A model generated the notes under the pieces. The model saw nothing but the letters and a program-made list of their open reading frames with translations, did no database searches and had not been told where the DNA came from. From NCBI RefSeq assembly GCF_022829295.1, contig NZ_JAKSYH010000057.1, positions 124,001 to 188,000 of the forward strand: a DNA stretch of 64,000 nucleotides, given 5' to 3'. Shown here piece by piece: positions 30,290-39,146 of the stretch (the first letter of the stretch is position 1; every line of letters begins with the position of its first letter). The position numbers were made by a program, and so were the translations under genes. This DNA comes from Methylobacterium sp. J-088. Lineage in GTDB: Bacteria > Pseudomonadota > Alphaproteobacteria > Rhizobiales > Beijerinckiaceae.

Positions 30290-31474
30290 TCAGGCCCGCC
30301 GCCACGTCCGCAGCCGCTGAAACGCAGCATACAGGCGCGGGTCACGCTTGATCCCGCGCTTGGCGCGCACGAGACCCTGCCGGACCGCCCCGTAGGTTCG
30401 GCCCGCCAGCGTCACCGGGATGATCTTCTCGACGAGTTCGATGGTCTCGTCGCAGATGCTGGCCTTGTACCGCGCTTCGCCGACCCCAAGATCGAAGCCG
30501 AGGCGACCACGGGTCGCCTGCTCGCGCACGAGATGTTGCAGCAGCAGATCCCCAGGGCTGTACCGGGCGATTTCGGAATCCGGATCGAACGCCGTCATCA
30601 TCCCGCTGTAGCGTTGCGCATTGACCGCTCCGCCGAACGTCGCCAGCACCCGACCACTCTCGGCGATGCACAGCGCATGGATCTCCAGCGCCGAATTCGG
30701 GCCCGCCGCGGCCGCCGCCAGGAAGGCCTGGATCGACGGATCGGCGTAAGGGTCGGCGATGCCCATCGCGGCAAACCGGATGGCCTTGTGAGCGTAGAAG
30801 GCCGCCAGGAACCGGTTCGCCTCCTCGGCCGTCTCGGCGCGGCGATAGACGACGGGTCCATGCGCCTCGATCAGACGCTTCTCCTTCGAGCGCAGCTTCT
30901 TGCGGGCATCGGCACTGAAGACCCGTCGCATCGTGGCTTCGGGATCGGGTTCGAGGGTCAGCCCATAGCCATTGCTGGCCTCCGGCTCGCCGCCGGTCGC
31001 GAACGGGTTCGCCGTGCCGTCCCAGGACCGGGGTTGATGCTGCAGCGCGTAGACGTCGATCCCGGCCGAACGCGCGGCGCGCGTCAGAGCTGCTGATATG
31101 TCCTCGGCCCGGATCGACGTCGCGTCGCGGCTCGCGAACAGGGGCAGATGATAATTCGCGTGGGTGTCGCCCACAGTCCGGGCGACGCGCAGGCCGAGCC
31201 GTCGCTCGACAAGCAGCGGCAGGAGGATCTGGGGACGACCGTCCCGATCACGGAGGACCAGGATCCGCGCGGTGCCGACCTGACTGCGCGCGCGCAAGTA
31301 AGCCATGGTCCAGTCGAACCGCTGATAGGGGGTCTGAATGCTGTCGGGATCGCACTCGATCTGGCGCCAGACGGCTTCCGCGGCGGCCGGGTCCGCGATA
31401 ATTTCCGCTGCGAGGGCTCCGACCGACGGAGCATCGACCCTATCCGCATCCGTGACCCGAAGGGCGACCGCCAT
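30290..31474 (-). CDS. GNAT/FemAB-like acyltransferase (Acetyltransf_6, BcsL/CelD type)
   Basis: About 394 residues. TPYQRFDWTMAYLR near the N-terminus, RILVLRDRDGRPQILLPLLVERR, MRRVFSADARKKLRSKEKRL and GRLGFDLGVGEARYKASICDE near the C-terminus match the tandem-GNAT Acetyltransf_6 family found in exopolysaccharide and cellulose loci, where members are thought to add acyl or aminoacyl groups to polymer or precursor. The C-terminal GRLGFDLGVGEARYK is the most diagnostic element. ATG 31474 chosen. Cytoplasmic. Convergent with the chain-length gene and divergent from the deacetylase. Confidence 0.8.
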   Translation of the reverse strand: MAVALRVTDADRVDAPSVGALAAEIIADPAAAEAVWRQIECDPDSIQTPYQRFDWTMAYLRARSQVGTARILVLRDRDGRPQILLPLLVERRLGLRVARTVGDTHANYHLPLFASRDATSIRAEDISAALTRAARSAGIDVYALQHQPRSWDGTANPFATGGEPEASNGYGLTLEPDPEATMRRVFSADARKKLRSKEKRLIEAHGPVVYRRAETAEEANRFLAAFYAHKAIRFAAMGIADPYADPSIQAFLAAAAAGPNSALEIHALCIAESGRVLATFGGAVNAQRYSGMMTAFDPDSEIARYSPGDLLLQHLVREQATRGRLGFDLGVGEARYKASICDETIELVEKIIPVTLAGRTYGAVRQGLVRAKRGIKRDPRLYAAFQRLRTWRRA

Positions 31475-31721
31475 TGCCTCTGACCTTTGCTGGACCGCGC
31501 CCGGTCGCCCGTCGCGTCCAGACCTTCGCCGCCTGCGGCTGAACAAGCAGTGGAATTCTCGGCCTGGTAAGACACTTCACGCGTCGGCAGGCGCTCAAAA
31601 ACTTGATGTGGCTAACGCCCTGTTGCGTGCATATTGACCGTCGTACAGTCTTCGAACTTTGTTTACCGCGACGCGCGCAGGGTGCCGGGCGCGGGCCGAT
31701 CGGCCTGATCGGTGTGAGATC

Positions 31722-32783
31722 ATGCTGTCGTCGGATACAAAGCATCGGGTCTTCGCGACCGGGTTTCGCGCGATCCAGGCGATTGGGGCAGATCGCTGGA
31801 TGGCTCCGGCCTCCCGTGGGCTCGGCGTGATCCTCACCTTCCACCATGTCAGCCCGGACGCGCCGCCAACCTTCGCCCCGAACCGCCTGCTGACCATCAC
31901 CCCGGACTTCCTCGACCTGACCCTGCGCGAACTCGATGCCCGCGGTTTCGAGGTGATCGGCCTCGACGCCGTGCCGCAACGCCTGGCCGAACCCGACTAC
32001 GGCCCACCCTTCGCTGTCCTGACCTTCGATGATGGCTATCGGGACAATGTCGCGCACGCGCGACCGGTTCTGGCCCGCCATAACGCCCCCTGGACGCTAT
32101 TCGCCACCAGCGCCTTCGCGGATCAGACCGGACGGCTCTGGTGGACCGAATTGGAGCGCGCCATCGCACGGCTCGACCGCGTCCGCATCGACATCGGCGC
32201 GCGCAGCGTCGATCTGCCGGCGCGCAGCGCGGGCGAGAAGGCGCTCGCCTTCGACGCGATCTATCGCGACCTGCGCGGCGGCGGCGAGGCCGAACTCCTC
32301 GCCCGGATCGCGGCGCTGTGTCGTCAAGCTGGTTTCGAGCCGGGGCAGATCGCGTCCGAACTGTGCCTGTCCTGGGCGGACCTGCGCGATCTGGCCAAGG
32401 ATCCCGCCGTCACGATCGGGGCGCACACGGTGAGCCACCCGATGCTGGCCAAGCACCCGGAGGCATTCGCCGCCCAGGAGATCGCCGAGGGGCGTGCGCG
32501 GATCGAGGCGGCGCTCGACCGGCCCGTGCGGCACTTGTCCTATCCGGTCGGCGATCCGGGTTCGGCCGGGCCGCGGGAATTTGCGCTGGCCCGGAGCCAG
32601 GGCTTCGCCACCGCGGTGACGACCCGGCCCGGCCACCTCTTCGCGGGCCACGCCGGGCATCTCCACGCGCTGCCCCGCGTGTCGATCAACGGCTGCCATC
32701 AAACGCGGGCAGCCCTGGGCGGTCTGCTCTCCGGCGTGCCGTTCCTGGCCTGGAACCGCGGTCGCCGCCTGAACGTGGCTTAA
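31722..32783 (+). CDS. polysaccharide deacetylase (NodB-domain)
   Basis: A 353-residue carbohydrate esterase family 4 protein. LTFHHVSP opens the domain, AVLTFDDGYRDN carries the catalytic Asp pair, IGAHTVSHPMLA carries the metal-binding histidines, and LSYPVGDPGSAGPREFALAR is the Arg/Pro motif. No signal peptide is apparent, unlike periplasmic deacetylases such as PgaB, so it may act on cytoplasmic or lipid-linked sugars. ATG 31722 was chosen. It is divergent from the GNAT-like gene with a 247-base gap. Deacetylation of an N-acetylated exopolysaccharide precursor is the likely role. Confidence 0.85.
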   Translation: MLSSDTKHRVFATGFRAIQAIGADRWMAPASRGLGVILTFHHVSPDAPPTFAPNRLLTITPDFLDLTLRELDARGFEVIGLDAVPQRLAEPDYGPPFAVLTFDDGYRDNVAHARPVLARHNAPWTLFATSAFADQTGRLWWTELERAIARLDRVRIDIGARSVDLPARSAGEKALAFDAIYRDLRGGGEAELLARIAALCRQAGFEPGQIASELCLSWADLRDLAKDPAVTIGAHTVSHPMLAKHPEAFAAQEIAEGRARIEAALDRPVRHLSYPVGDPGSAGPREFALARSQGFATAVTTRPGHLFAGHAGHLHALPRVSINGCHQTRAALGGLLSGVPFLAWNRGRRLNVA

Positions 32784-32789
32784 CGGACG

Positions 32790-33128
32790 CTAGCGCCGCC
32801 GCCGGTGCCGATACCCGCTCGAGAACGAGGCGTATTGCCGACCGCGATGCCCGCGGTAGCGTCGCCGTCCGCTCGTCACGGGCTCCGCTGTCTCCTCCAA
32901 CTGCGGGATGGCTTCCGCCATCGCGGCGGCGGGCGTCGGGGCCGAGTCGGAGGATGCGAAGCCACCGGCCACGTTCTTGGCGGCAGGACCAAACATCGCC
33001 AGGCACTGATTGTAGGCGAGATCGTTCTTCAGCCGCTCGCATTCGCCGATCGAACGCGGGGTTCCCTGGGCCAGGGCCGGCAGGGGCGCGAGCAGCGCGA
33101 TCAGGGCTGCCAGAGGCATGAGGCGCAT
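32790..33128 (-). CDS. small exported basic protein
   Basis: A 112-residue protein with signal peptide MRLMPLAALIALLAPLPALA. SIGECERLKNDLAYNQCLAMFGPAA places two cysteines about 13 residues apart, as in small periplasmic helical disulfide proteins, and the C-terminus is strongly basic (SGRRRYRGHRGRQYASF, HRRRR). Likely binds an acidic polymer or membrane, by inference. It ends in TAG, 6 bases after the convergent deacetylase stop. Other small exported proteins in this window share the N-terminal C-x(13)-C-like helix idea only loosely. Confidence 0.65.
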   Translation of the reverse strand: MRLMPLAALIALLAPLPALAQGTPRSIGECERLKNDLAYNQCLAMFGPAAKNVAGGFASSDSAPTPAAAMAEAIPQLEETAEPVTSGRRRYRGHRGRQYASFSSGYRHRRRR

Positions 33129-33211
33129 GGGGGGACGGAGCACGACGCAGCGATCTCGGAAGAGGACGCGTCGCTTCTGATCTCGGAGTGCGGCGAAATC
33201 GAGGGGTCGCG

Positions 33212-33418
33212 TCAGCGATCCGGCCGTTCCATCCAACGGATCAGCGGCATCAGCGGGAAGATCCAGGCGATTCCCAGGATCGAGTAGAGCACGGCCTGCA
33301 TTGCTGCCGGCGTCTCCGCGATGCGGCTGTCCGCCAAGGTCATCGCCAAGGGTCCGTAGACGCAGACGAAGGCCAGGATCGCGAGGGTGCCGATCAGGGT
33401 CCGGGTTCGTCGTCGCAT
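33212..33418 (-). CDS. DUF2842 membrane protein
   Basis: A 68-residue protein with two membrane segments: RTLIGTLAILAFVCVYGPLAMTLAD and MQAVLYSILGIAWIFPLMPLIRWM. The order R-R-R-T-R, VYGPLAM and PLMPLIRWME is typical of DUF2842, a small membrane protein family restricted to alphaproteobacteria and often encoded near heme A synthase/cytochrome oxidase genes. ATG 33418 chosen; an earlier in-frame start at 33454 lacks conservation. ctaA lies 178 bases away, divergently. Confidence 0.8.
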   Translation of the reverse strand: MRRRTRTLIGTLAILAFVCVYGPLAMTLADSRIAETPAAMQAVLYSILGIAWIFPLMPLIRWMERPDR

Positions 33419-33595
33419 GGCGTCTCGTGGTGGTTCTGCTTGGAGCCTCTGCAAAGGGGCTAGCGCTCACGCAAGGGCTTGGCAACGCGCAGCCTGCCGC
33501 GGGCTGCGGCGCCGCCGACGTTGCTGCGGGCCCATGCATCTTTTAACCCGGCAACCGGGATCGGCACATCCCGGTTCTAGGCCGAAGGACTGCAG

Positions 33596-34711
33596 ATGGT
33601 TGTCAACAATGCGGAGGAGCCGCGCTCCGGCGCCGTGCGGACCTGGCTCTACGTGGTCGCCGCACTGGTGGTCGCCATGGTGGCTGTCGGCGGTGCGACG
33701 CGTCTCACGGGATCGGGTCTGTCCATCACCGAATGGCGACCGGTCACCGGGATCATCCCGCCCCTCTCCGACGCCGATTGGGCGGCGGAGTTCGCCAAGT
33801 ACAAGGACACGCCGCAATACAGCATCCTCAACCAGGGTATGGGGCTCTCTGCCTTCAAGGTCCTGTACGGTTGGGAATGGGGTCACCGAGTGCTAGGCCG
33901 GCTGATCGGTCTCGTGTTCTTCCTCCCGCTGATCGTGTTCTGGTGGCAGGGCCGGATCAGCCGCACTCTGGGACTCGGCCTGCTTGGTCTCGGCGTCCTT
34001 GGTGGGCTGCAGGGTGCCATTGGTTGGATCATGGTGGCCTCAGGCCTCCAACCCGGCATGACCGCGGTGGCCCCGCTCAAGCTCGCGCTTCATCTGACCA
34101 CCGCAAGCCTCATCCTGGCGGGCTTGGTCTGGCTCGCGGCGGGTGAACGCGGCGGTGCGTTGGAGCCGGTGCCGACCCGCCTGCGCGCGATCGCGGCGCT
34201 GCTTCCGGTGCTGATCCTCGTGCAGATCTTCTTGGGCGGGCTCGTCGCGGGCTCGCATGCGGGTCTGGTCTACAACACGTGGCCGACGATGGACGGTACT
34301 CTCGTCCCGCCGGCCGATACCCTGTTCGCCATTCGGCCCTGGATCGAGAACTTCGTGGACAATCACGCGTTGGTTCAGCTCGACCACCGGATGACCGCCT
34401 ACTTCGTGATCATCGTGGCGATCCTGCACGCGGTGGATGCCAAGATCACCGGACCGGCCGGTGCAGCGGGGCGCGCGGCCGGCGTGGCCGTTCTGGCATC
34501 GGCCCAGGCGGCGCTCGGGATCGCGACACTGTTGCTCGCGATCCCGCTCTGGGCAGCGCTGGCCCATCAGGTTCTGGCGATGGCGGTCCTGATCATGGCG
34601 ACGGTCCATGCCCGCCTCAGCCGCGGGGTCGGATTGGGAATCGCCCGGGTTCGGTCGGTGCCGTCCGACCCACCGATCGGTTTTGAGGGGCTGGCGGGAC
34701 GCGGCGTTTAG
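33596..34711 (+). CDS. ctaA: heme A synthase (COX15/CtaA)
   Basis: A 371-residue integral membrane enzyme that hydroxylates the C8 methyl group of heme O to form heme A for cytochrome aa3 oxidase. VAVGGATRLTGSGLSITEWRP, WEWGHRVLGR with the first heme-ligand His, GAIGWIMVASGL, LALHLTTA with the second His, GLVAGSHAGLVYNTWP and VQLDHRMTAYF with a third His are present. About eight membrane segments, as in alphaproteobacterial type 2 CtaA. The gene ends in TAG. ATG 33596 follows a weak ribosome binding site. The rest of the oxidase cluster is not in the window. Confidence 0.95.
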   Translation: MVVNNAEEPRSGAVRTWLYVVAALVVAMVAVGGATRLTGSGLSITEWRPVTGIIPPLSDADWAAEFAKYKDTPQYSILNQGMGLSAFKVLYGWEWGHRVLGRLIGLVFFLPLIVFWWQGRISRTLGLGLLGLGVLGGLQGAIGWIMVASGLQPGMTAVAPLKLALHLTTASLILAGLVWLAAGERGGALEPVPTRLRAIAALLPVLILVQIFLGGLVAGSHAGLVYNTWPTMDGTLVPPADTLFAIRPWIENFVDNHALVQLDHRMTAYFVIIVAILHAVDAKITGPAGAAGRAAGVAVLASAQAALGIATLLLAIPLWAALAHQVLAMAVLIMATVHARLSRGVGLGIARVRSVPSDPPIGFEGLAGRGV

Positions 34712-34862
34712 TCTTTCCTGCAATGCGGCGATGCTGCTGCCATTGCACGAGAGCTATAAGTGCTCATGTGAATCCTCGGGATAACTCCCGCTCAGCACTC
34801 TGCACATGGAACGATCAAGACGTTTTAAGCTTTAGACTGCAGGCGTGGCAGGAGGCTTGATG

Positions 34863-35546
34863 ATGTCTCTCGCGGAGGATGGTCGCCCACTCTCTCTGAC
34901 GTGGCATTACACGCCCCGCGAGATCGTGGCGGATGGCGTGATCCACGGTCTCGGGGTCGTCCTCGGATTGGCTGGCGCCGCCGCGATGGTGGCGACGGCG
35001 CTCACCGCGCATCTTGGTGTGGCCGAGCGTGTCGCCGTTGTCGTGTACGCGACCGCCCTCGTGCTGATGCTCGGCGTCTCAGCTCTGTACAATCTGTATC
35101 CGGTCAGCCCTCGCAAATGGCTGCTGCGCCGGGCCGATCACGCGCTGATCTACCTGATGATCGCCGGCACCTACACGCCGCTCGTCGCCCTCGTTGGATC
35201 GGGATCGCGTGCCTACCTGCTGCTTGCGATGATCTGGGCCGTCGCCCTCGTCGGTATCAGCGTCAAGCTATTCCTGCCCGGCCGGTTCGACCGGCTGTCC
35301 ATCGGGCTTTACCTGATGCTCGGCTGGAGCGGTTTGTTCGCCTACGAGTCGGTGATCGCCAGTCTTCAGCCGACCGCGCTCTGGCTCCTGGCCATCGGAG
35401 GTGCGCTCTACTCAATCGGCGTGGTGTTCCACATCTGGCGGACATTGCCCTTCCAGAACGCGATCTGGCACGGCTTCGTGTTGGCCGCCACCGCCTGCCA
35501 TTACGGCACCATCTGGGCCAGCCTGAACGGCTTACCAATGACATGA
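34863..35546 (+). CDS. hemolysin III/PAQR-family membrane protein
   Basis: A 227-residue seven-segment membrane protein. REIVADGVIHGLGVVLGLAG, SALYNLYPVSPRKWLLRRADHALIYLMIAGTYTP with the conserved Asp-His, and the C-terminal FHIWRTLPFQNAIWHGFVLAATACHY with the conserved HxxxH match the YqfA/Hly-III (PAQR) superfamily of zinc-dependent membrane hydrolase-like proteins. AGGAGG lies 7 bases before ATG 34863, preferred over ATG 34860. Despite the name the role is membrane homeostasis rather than toxin activity in most bacteria. Stands alone downstream of ctaA. Confidence 0.88.
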   Translation: MSLAEDGRPLSLTWHYTPREIVADGVIHGLGVVLGLAGAAAMVATALTAHLGVAERVAVVVYATALVLMLGVSALYNLYPVSPRKWLLRRADHALIYLMIAGTYTPLVALVGSGSRAYLLLAMIWAVALVGISVKLFLPGRFDRLSIGLYLMLGWSGLFAYESVIASLQPTALWLLAIGGALYSIGVVFHIWRTLPFQNAIWHGFVLAATACHYGTIWASLNGLPMT

Positions 35547-35677
35547 CTTGTTTTCGGCGCAGTAAAACTCCGCTTACCGTGTCGATGAAAAGGATGCGCC
35601 GGATGAGCTGCGTTTAAGAGCCCCACGACCACCGGCGCACCATAAATCCCGGGACAGTTTTCACCGGGAGCGATACC

Positions 35678-36877
35678 GTGGTCGCCAAGTCGAACGACGC
35701 TCGAGCCACAGAGCGTTACCGGATCCTACACATCTTCCGGGCGCCCGTCGGCGGGCTCTTCCGGCACGTGATGGATCTGGCCTGCCTTCAGGCCGCTGCG
35801 GGACACGCGGTGGGGATCATCTGCGACTCAACGACCGGCGGCGAGCGCGGCGAGCGGGCGCTGTCCGACCTGCTGCCCTGCCTCGAACTCGGCCTCCTCC
35901 GGATCCCGATGCGGCGCAATCCGGATCGATCCGATTGGAGATGCCTGAAGGCGGTCGGCCGGCGGGCGACCATGGTGGGTGCCGATGTCCTTCACGGCCA
36001 CGGCGCGAAGGGTGGCGCTTATGCCAGGCTCGCCCGCAGCGGCGCAGCGATCCGCAGCTACACGCCCCATGGCGGCAGCTACAATTACCGGCCCGGCACC
36101 GCGTTGCACCGCCTCTACATGAGCGCCGAAGCGGTCCTGGCCCGCCGGACCGACGCATTCTTGTTCGAAAGCGAGTACGTCGCCGGCCGGCACCGACGCT
36201 TCGTCGGCGGCCCGGAACAAGTGACACGCATCGTCCATAATGGCCTCGCCGACGCCGAGTTCGCACCCGTCGAGCGCGTCGAGGACCCCTTCGATCTGCT
36301 CTACGTCGGCGAGCTGCGGGAGGCCAAGGGCCTGCCATACCTGCTCGAGGCCCTCGTTCAGCTCCGAGCGGAAGGCCGGGCGTTGCGCCTGCTGATGGTC
36401 GGGTCCGGGCCGGACGCCGAGATCCTGCGGCAGAACGTCGACCGCCTTGGGCTCGGCGGCGCCGTCTCGTTCGAGCCGCCGCAGGCGATCCGCTCCGTCC
36501 TGGCGCGGGGCCGGATCCTGGTGGTTCCGTCCCTTGCGGAATCGCTGCCCTACGTGGTCCTGGAAGCCGCAGCCGCCGGGCAGCCGCTGGTCGCCACCCG
36601 GGTCGGTGGGATCCCCGAGATCTTCGGGCAGGCGGCGGGCGATCTCATTCCGCCCCGGGATCCGGTGGGCCTCGCCTCCGGCATCCGTCGGGTCCTCGAT
36701 GAAGCGCCGGAAGCGCTCGACGCCCAGGTGCAGGCGCTCAGCACGTCGGTTCACCAGCGCTTCTCCCTGGAGCGCATGGGCACCGAGGTGATCTCTGGCT
36801 ACGCCGCCGCATTCCAGGCCCGCGGTGACCGTCGCACCGTCAAGGTTCCGGAACTCGCGGCGCCGCGGACGGCCTGA
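35678..36877 (+). CDS. glycosyltransferase family 4
   Basis: A 399-residue GT-B-fold transferase. N-terminal acceptor half: YRILHIFRAPVGGLFRHVMDLA and VLHGHGAKGGAYARLA. C-terminal nucleotide-sugar half: LLYVGELREAKGLPYLLEAL, RLLMVGSGPDAEILR, VPSLAESLPYVVLEAAAAGQP with the E-x7-E-type motif, and VATRVGGIPEIFG. No membrane anchor. GTG 35678 follows ACCGGGAG. It likely adds a sugar to the lipid-linked EPS precursor started by the priming transferase encoded 146 bases downstream. The donor sugar cannot be read from sequence. Confidence 0.88.
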   Translation: MVAKSNDARATERYRILHIFRAPVGGLFRHVMDLACLQAAAGHAVGIICDSTTGGERGERALSDLLPCLELGLLRIPMRRNPDRSDWRCLKAVGRRATMVGADVLHGHGAKGGAYARLARSGAAIRSYTPHGGSYNYRPGTALHRLYMSAEAVLARRTDAFLFESEYVAGRHRRFVGGPEQVTRIVHNGLADAEFAPVERVEDPFDLLYVGELREAKGLPYLLEALVQLRAEGRALRLLMVGSGPDAEILRQNVDRLGLGGAVSFEPPQAIRSVLARGRILVVPSLAESLPYVVLEAAAAGQPLVATRVGGIPEIFGQAAGDLIPPRDPVGLASGIRRVLDEAPEALDAQVQALSTSVHQRFSLERMGTEVISGYAAAFQARGDRRTVKVPELAAPRTA

Positions 36878-36902
36878 TCCGCGGACCGGATCTGAGTGAC
36901 CA

Positions 36903-36941
36903 GCCACCCGCGCCCCGACGATCAATAACGTCGCGGGTGGC
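36903..36941 (+). terminator. hairpin between GT4 and priming transferase genes
   Basis: A 10-bp perfect stem (GCCACCCGCG / CGCGGGTGGC) with a 19-base loop, 25 bases past the GT4 stop, followed by GTGGTCTTAAGTCTTCC. Could be a terminator or a leader structure of the next gene. Confidence 0.45.
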
Positions 36942-37022
36942 GTGGTCTTAAGTCTTCCGACAATGCCCCGTGCCACGCTGTGATTGACGAAACCGCCGGC
37001 TTGCGCGGAAGAGGGCCGTTCG

Positions 37023-38543
37023 ATGAGTGCGTTCGACATCCGCGATCTTCTCGAGGCCGCCACTCCCCTTGAGGCACAACCCCACCATCGCGCCGACGCT
37101 GCGATGCCGCTGGCCGAGACGGCCGTTGCGGGCCGCACCGCGATCTCGCCGGTCGTGGTGGCGGGCCTGATCCGGGCGCTGGAAGGCGCCCTCATCTTCG
37201 CACTTGGTGCGTTGCTCCACCTTGTCATGCTGTATGGGCGGGTGGCCTTCGGCGTGACCTATGCCGGGGCGATCGGGTGCATCGCGGCGATCACGGTCGC
37301 CCTGCTCCAGACCGCGGGTTGTTACCGGATCGCCGCATTCCGCACCTTCTTCAAGAGCGCAATCCGGATCACCACCGCGTGGTCGCTGACCTTCCTGGTG
37401 GTCGCGGCGGGCTTGGTGCTCGCGAAGGTGGCCGACCATTACTCGCGCCTGTGGCTGGCGACCTTTTACGGCACGGGACTCGGCGCGCTGCTGATCGGGC
37501 GCTTCATCCTCTATCGGGTCATCGAGGCGCAGACCCGCGCGGGCCGATTCGACCGACGCACCGCGATCGTGGGCGGCGGCAAGCCTGCGGAAGATCTGAT
37601 CGCCGCGCTGGAGGCACAGAGCGACACCGGTATCCGCATCGTCGGCGTCTTCGACGATCGCAACACGGACCGTTCGTCGGACGTTGTGGCGGGCCATCCG
37701 AAGCTCGGCAATGTCGATGACCTCGTAGCCTATGCGCGGCATGCGCGGCTCGACCTGATCGTCTTCACCATTCCCATCACCGCCGAAGCGCGCATTTTGC
37801 AGATGCTGGCCAAGCTCTGGGTGCTGCCGATCGACATCCGGCTTTCGGCCCATGCGGCCAAGCTGCGCCTGCGGCCGCGCAGCTACTCCTATCTCGGATC
37901 GGTGCCGGTGCTCGACGTGTTCGACAAGCCGATCGCGGATTGGGATGTCGTGGTCAAAGCGCTGTTCGACCGCTGCGTCGGCCTGTTGATGCTGCTCGCC
38001 CTGTCGCCGGTGATGATGAGCGTGGCGCTCGCCGTGCGCCTGAGTTCGCGCGGGCCGGTGCTGTTCCGGCAGAAGCGGCATGGCTTCAACAACGAGCTGA
38101 TCGAGGTCTTCAAGTTCCGCTCGATGTATGTCGATCAGTGCGACGCGGGAGCCTCCAAGATGGTAACCCGTGGCGATCCGCGCGTCACGCCGGTGGGCCG
38201 CTTCATCCGCAAGACCTCGCTCGACGAGCTGCCGCAGCTGTTCAACGTTCTGAAGGGTGACCTCTCGCTCGTCGGCCCGCGGCCGCACGCGCTGCAAGCC
38301 AAGGCGGCCAACACCCTGTACGACCAAGTGGTCGATGGCTACTTCGCCCGCCACAAGGTGAAGCCCGGCATCACCGGCTGGGCACAGGTCAACGGTTGGC
38401 GCGGCGAGACCGATACGTCCGAGAAGCTACAGCGGCGCGTCGAGCACGACCTTTACTACATCGAGAACTGGTCGGTTCTCCTCGACCTCCAGATTCTGGC
38501 GACCACGCCCTTCGCGCTGCTCAAGACCGAGAACGCCTATTGA
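37023..38543 (+). CDS. undecaprenyl-phosphate glucose phosphotransferase (WcaJ/PssY-like)
   Basis: The 506-residue enzyme starts an exopolysaccharide unit by moving a hexose-1-phosphate, probably glucose, onto undecaprenyl phosphate. Four N-terminal membrane segments are followed by a Rossmann-like CoA-binding-type domain ([30 protein letters not shown]). The catalytic bacterial sugar transferase domain has [70 protein letters not shown] and [18 protein letters not shown] 37023 is preceded by GAGGG at 7 bases; an in-frame ATG at 36984 adds 13 residues. Confidence 0.92.
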   Translation: MSAFDIRDLLEAATPLEAQPHHRADAAMPLAETAVAGRTAISPVVVAGLIRALEGALIFALGALLHLVMLYGRVAFGVTYAGAIGCIAAITVALLQTAGCYRIAAFRTFFKSAIRITTAWSLTFLVVAAGLVLAKVADHYSRLWLATFYGTGLGALLIGRFILYRVIEAQTRAGRFDRRTAIVGGGKPAEDLIAALEAQSDTGIRIVGVFDDRNTDRSSDVVAGHPKLGNVDDLVAYARHARLDLIVFTIPITAEARILQMLAKLWVLPIDIRLSAHAAKLRLRPRSYSYLGSVPVLDVFDKPIADWDVVVKALFDRCVGLLMLLALSPVMMSVALAVRLSSRGPVLFRQKRHGFNNELIEVFKFRSMYVDQCDAGASKMVTRGDPRVTPVGRFIRKTSLDELPQLFNVLKGDLSLVGPRPHALQAKAANTLYDQVVDGYFARHKVKPGITGWAQVNGWRGETDTSEKLQRRVEHDLYYIENWSVLLDLQILATTPFALLKTENAY

Positions 38544-38553
38544 GCACGCCGAC

Positions 38554-38587
38554 ACGCGGCCCCGACCGGAATCCGGCGGGACCGCGT
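38554..38587. terminator. bidirectional terminator
   Basis: An imperfect hairpin (ACGCGGCCCCG...CGGGACCGCGT arms with an inner CCGG-AAT-CCGG) lies between the convergent stops of the priming transferase and the small exported protein gene. Confidence 0.55.
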
Positions 38588-38598
38588 CATGCTTGCGA

Positions 38599-38952
38599 CT
38601 ACGGCAATGCGCCGGCCTTCTCCTTGGCCTTCATGATCGTGTCGCGGCAGCCCTGGGCGTCGCCGGCCTTGTCCTGCTCCCCCGCCTTGGCAACCAGCTT
38701 CTTGGCTTCCTCGACGCCTGCGGCGCTCGGCTTCACGGCCGCATCCGCCTTTGTTAGGGCCGGCGGCTTATCGAGCGCCTTCGGCGAATCCGAGGAGGTC
38801 ACGCCGCCGGGCGGCGTCTTGCCCGTCACCATGGCCGCGCCGGCGCTGTCGAGCCGCCGCTGCAGGGTGCTGACCTCGTCGGCGCAGGGTGTCGCGAGGG
38901 CGGGCGTAGCTGCGGCGAGGGTGAGGGCTGCGACGGCAAAACGGAACATCAT
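38599..38952 (-). CDS. small exported helical two-cysteine protein
   Basis: A 117-residue product with signal peptide MMFRFAVAALTLAAATPALA. The mature part starts TPCADEVSTLQRRLDSAG, has a Pro/Ser/Lys-rich middle and ends with a helix AGDAQGCRDTIMKAKEKAG. Single cysteines near the start and end of two predicted helices suggest a disulfide-linked helical hairpin. The C-terminal C-x-D-x(2)-x-x-A/S-K/R pattern recalls the 80-residue protein encoded at 44298-44540. It lies 195 bases downstream of the TonB receptor, beyond a strong terminator. No EF-hand is present, so it is not lanmodulin. In-frame ATG at 38949 also possible. Confidence 0.7.
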   Translation of the reverse strand: MMFRFAVAALTLAAATPALATPCADEVSTLQRRLDSAGAAMVTGKTPPGGVTSSDSPKALDKPPALTKADAAVKPSAAGVEEAKKLVAKAGEQDKAGDAQGCRDTIMKAKEKAGALP

Positions 38953-39088
38953 CGAGACAGGTCTCCAGGCATTGCGGTTCGTTCGGCGCGCGAACTCCGA
39001 CAGGAGCTCAGCCGACTCACCGAGGAGACTCCGGGCGCACTGGCCCGTTCCCGAGACAGGAGGCCGCACGGCGACCTCTGAACGCAGA

Positions 39089-39128
39089 CGGGCGCCTCGC
39101 GCGGCCCAAAGGCCGCGGAAGGCGCCCG
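39089..39128 (-). terminator. terminator of the lut-type operon
   Basis: A two-part stem (CGGGCGCCT / AGGCGCCCG outside, CGCGGCC / GGCCGCG inside, CAAA loop) begins 18 bases past the TonB receptor stop, the end of the operon. Confidence 0.75.
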
Positions 39129-39146
39129 CCCCTGTCGCCTGTGGCG

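Noticed and set aside
38599..38952. Lanmodulin
   Set aside because: Position fits, but no EF-hand loop is present and the sequence is helical with two cysteines.
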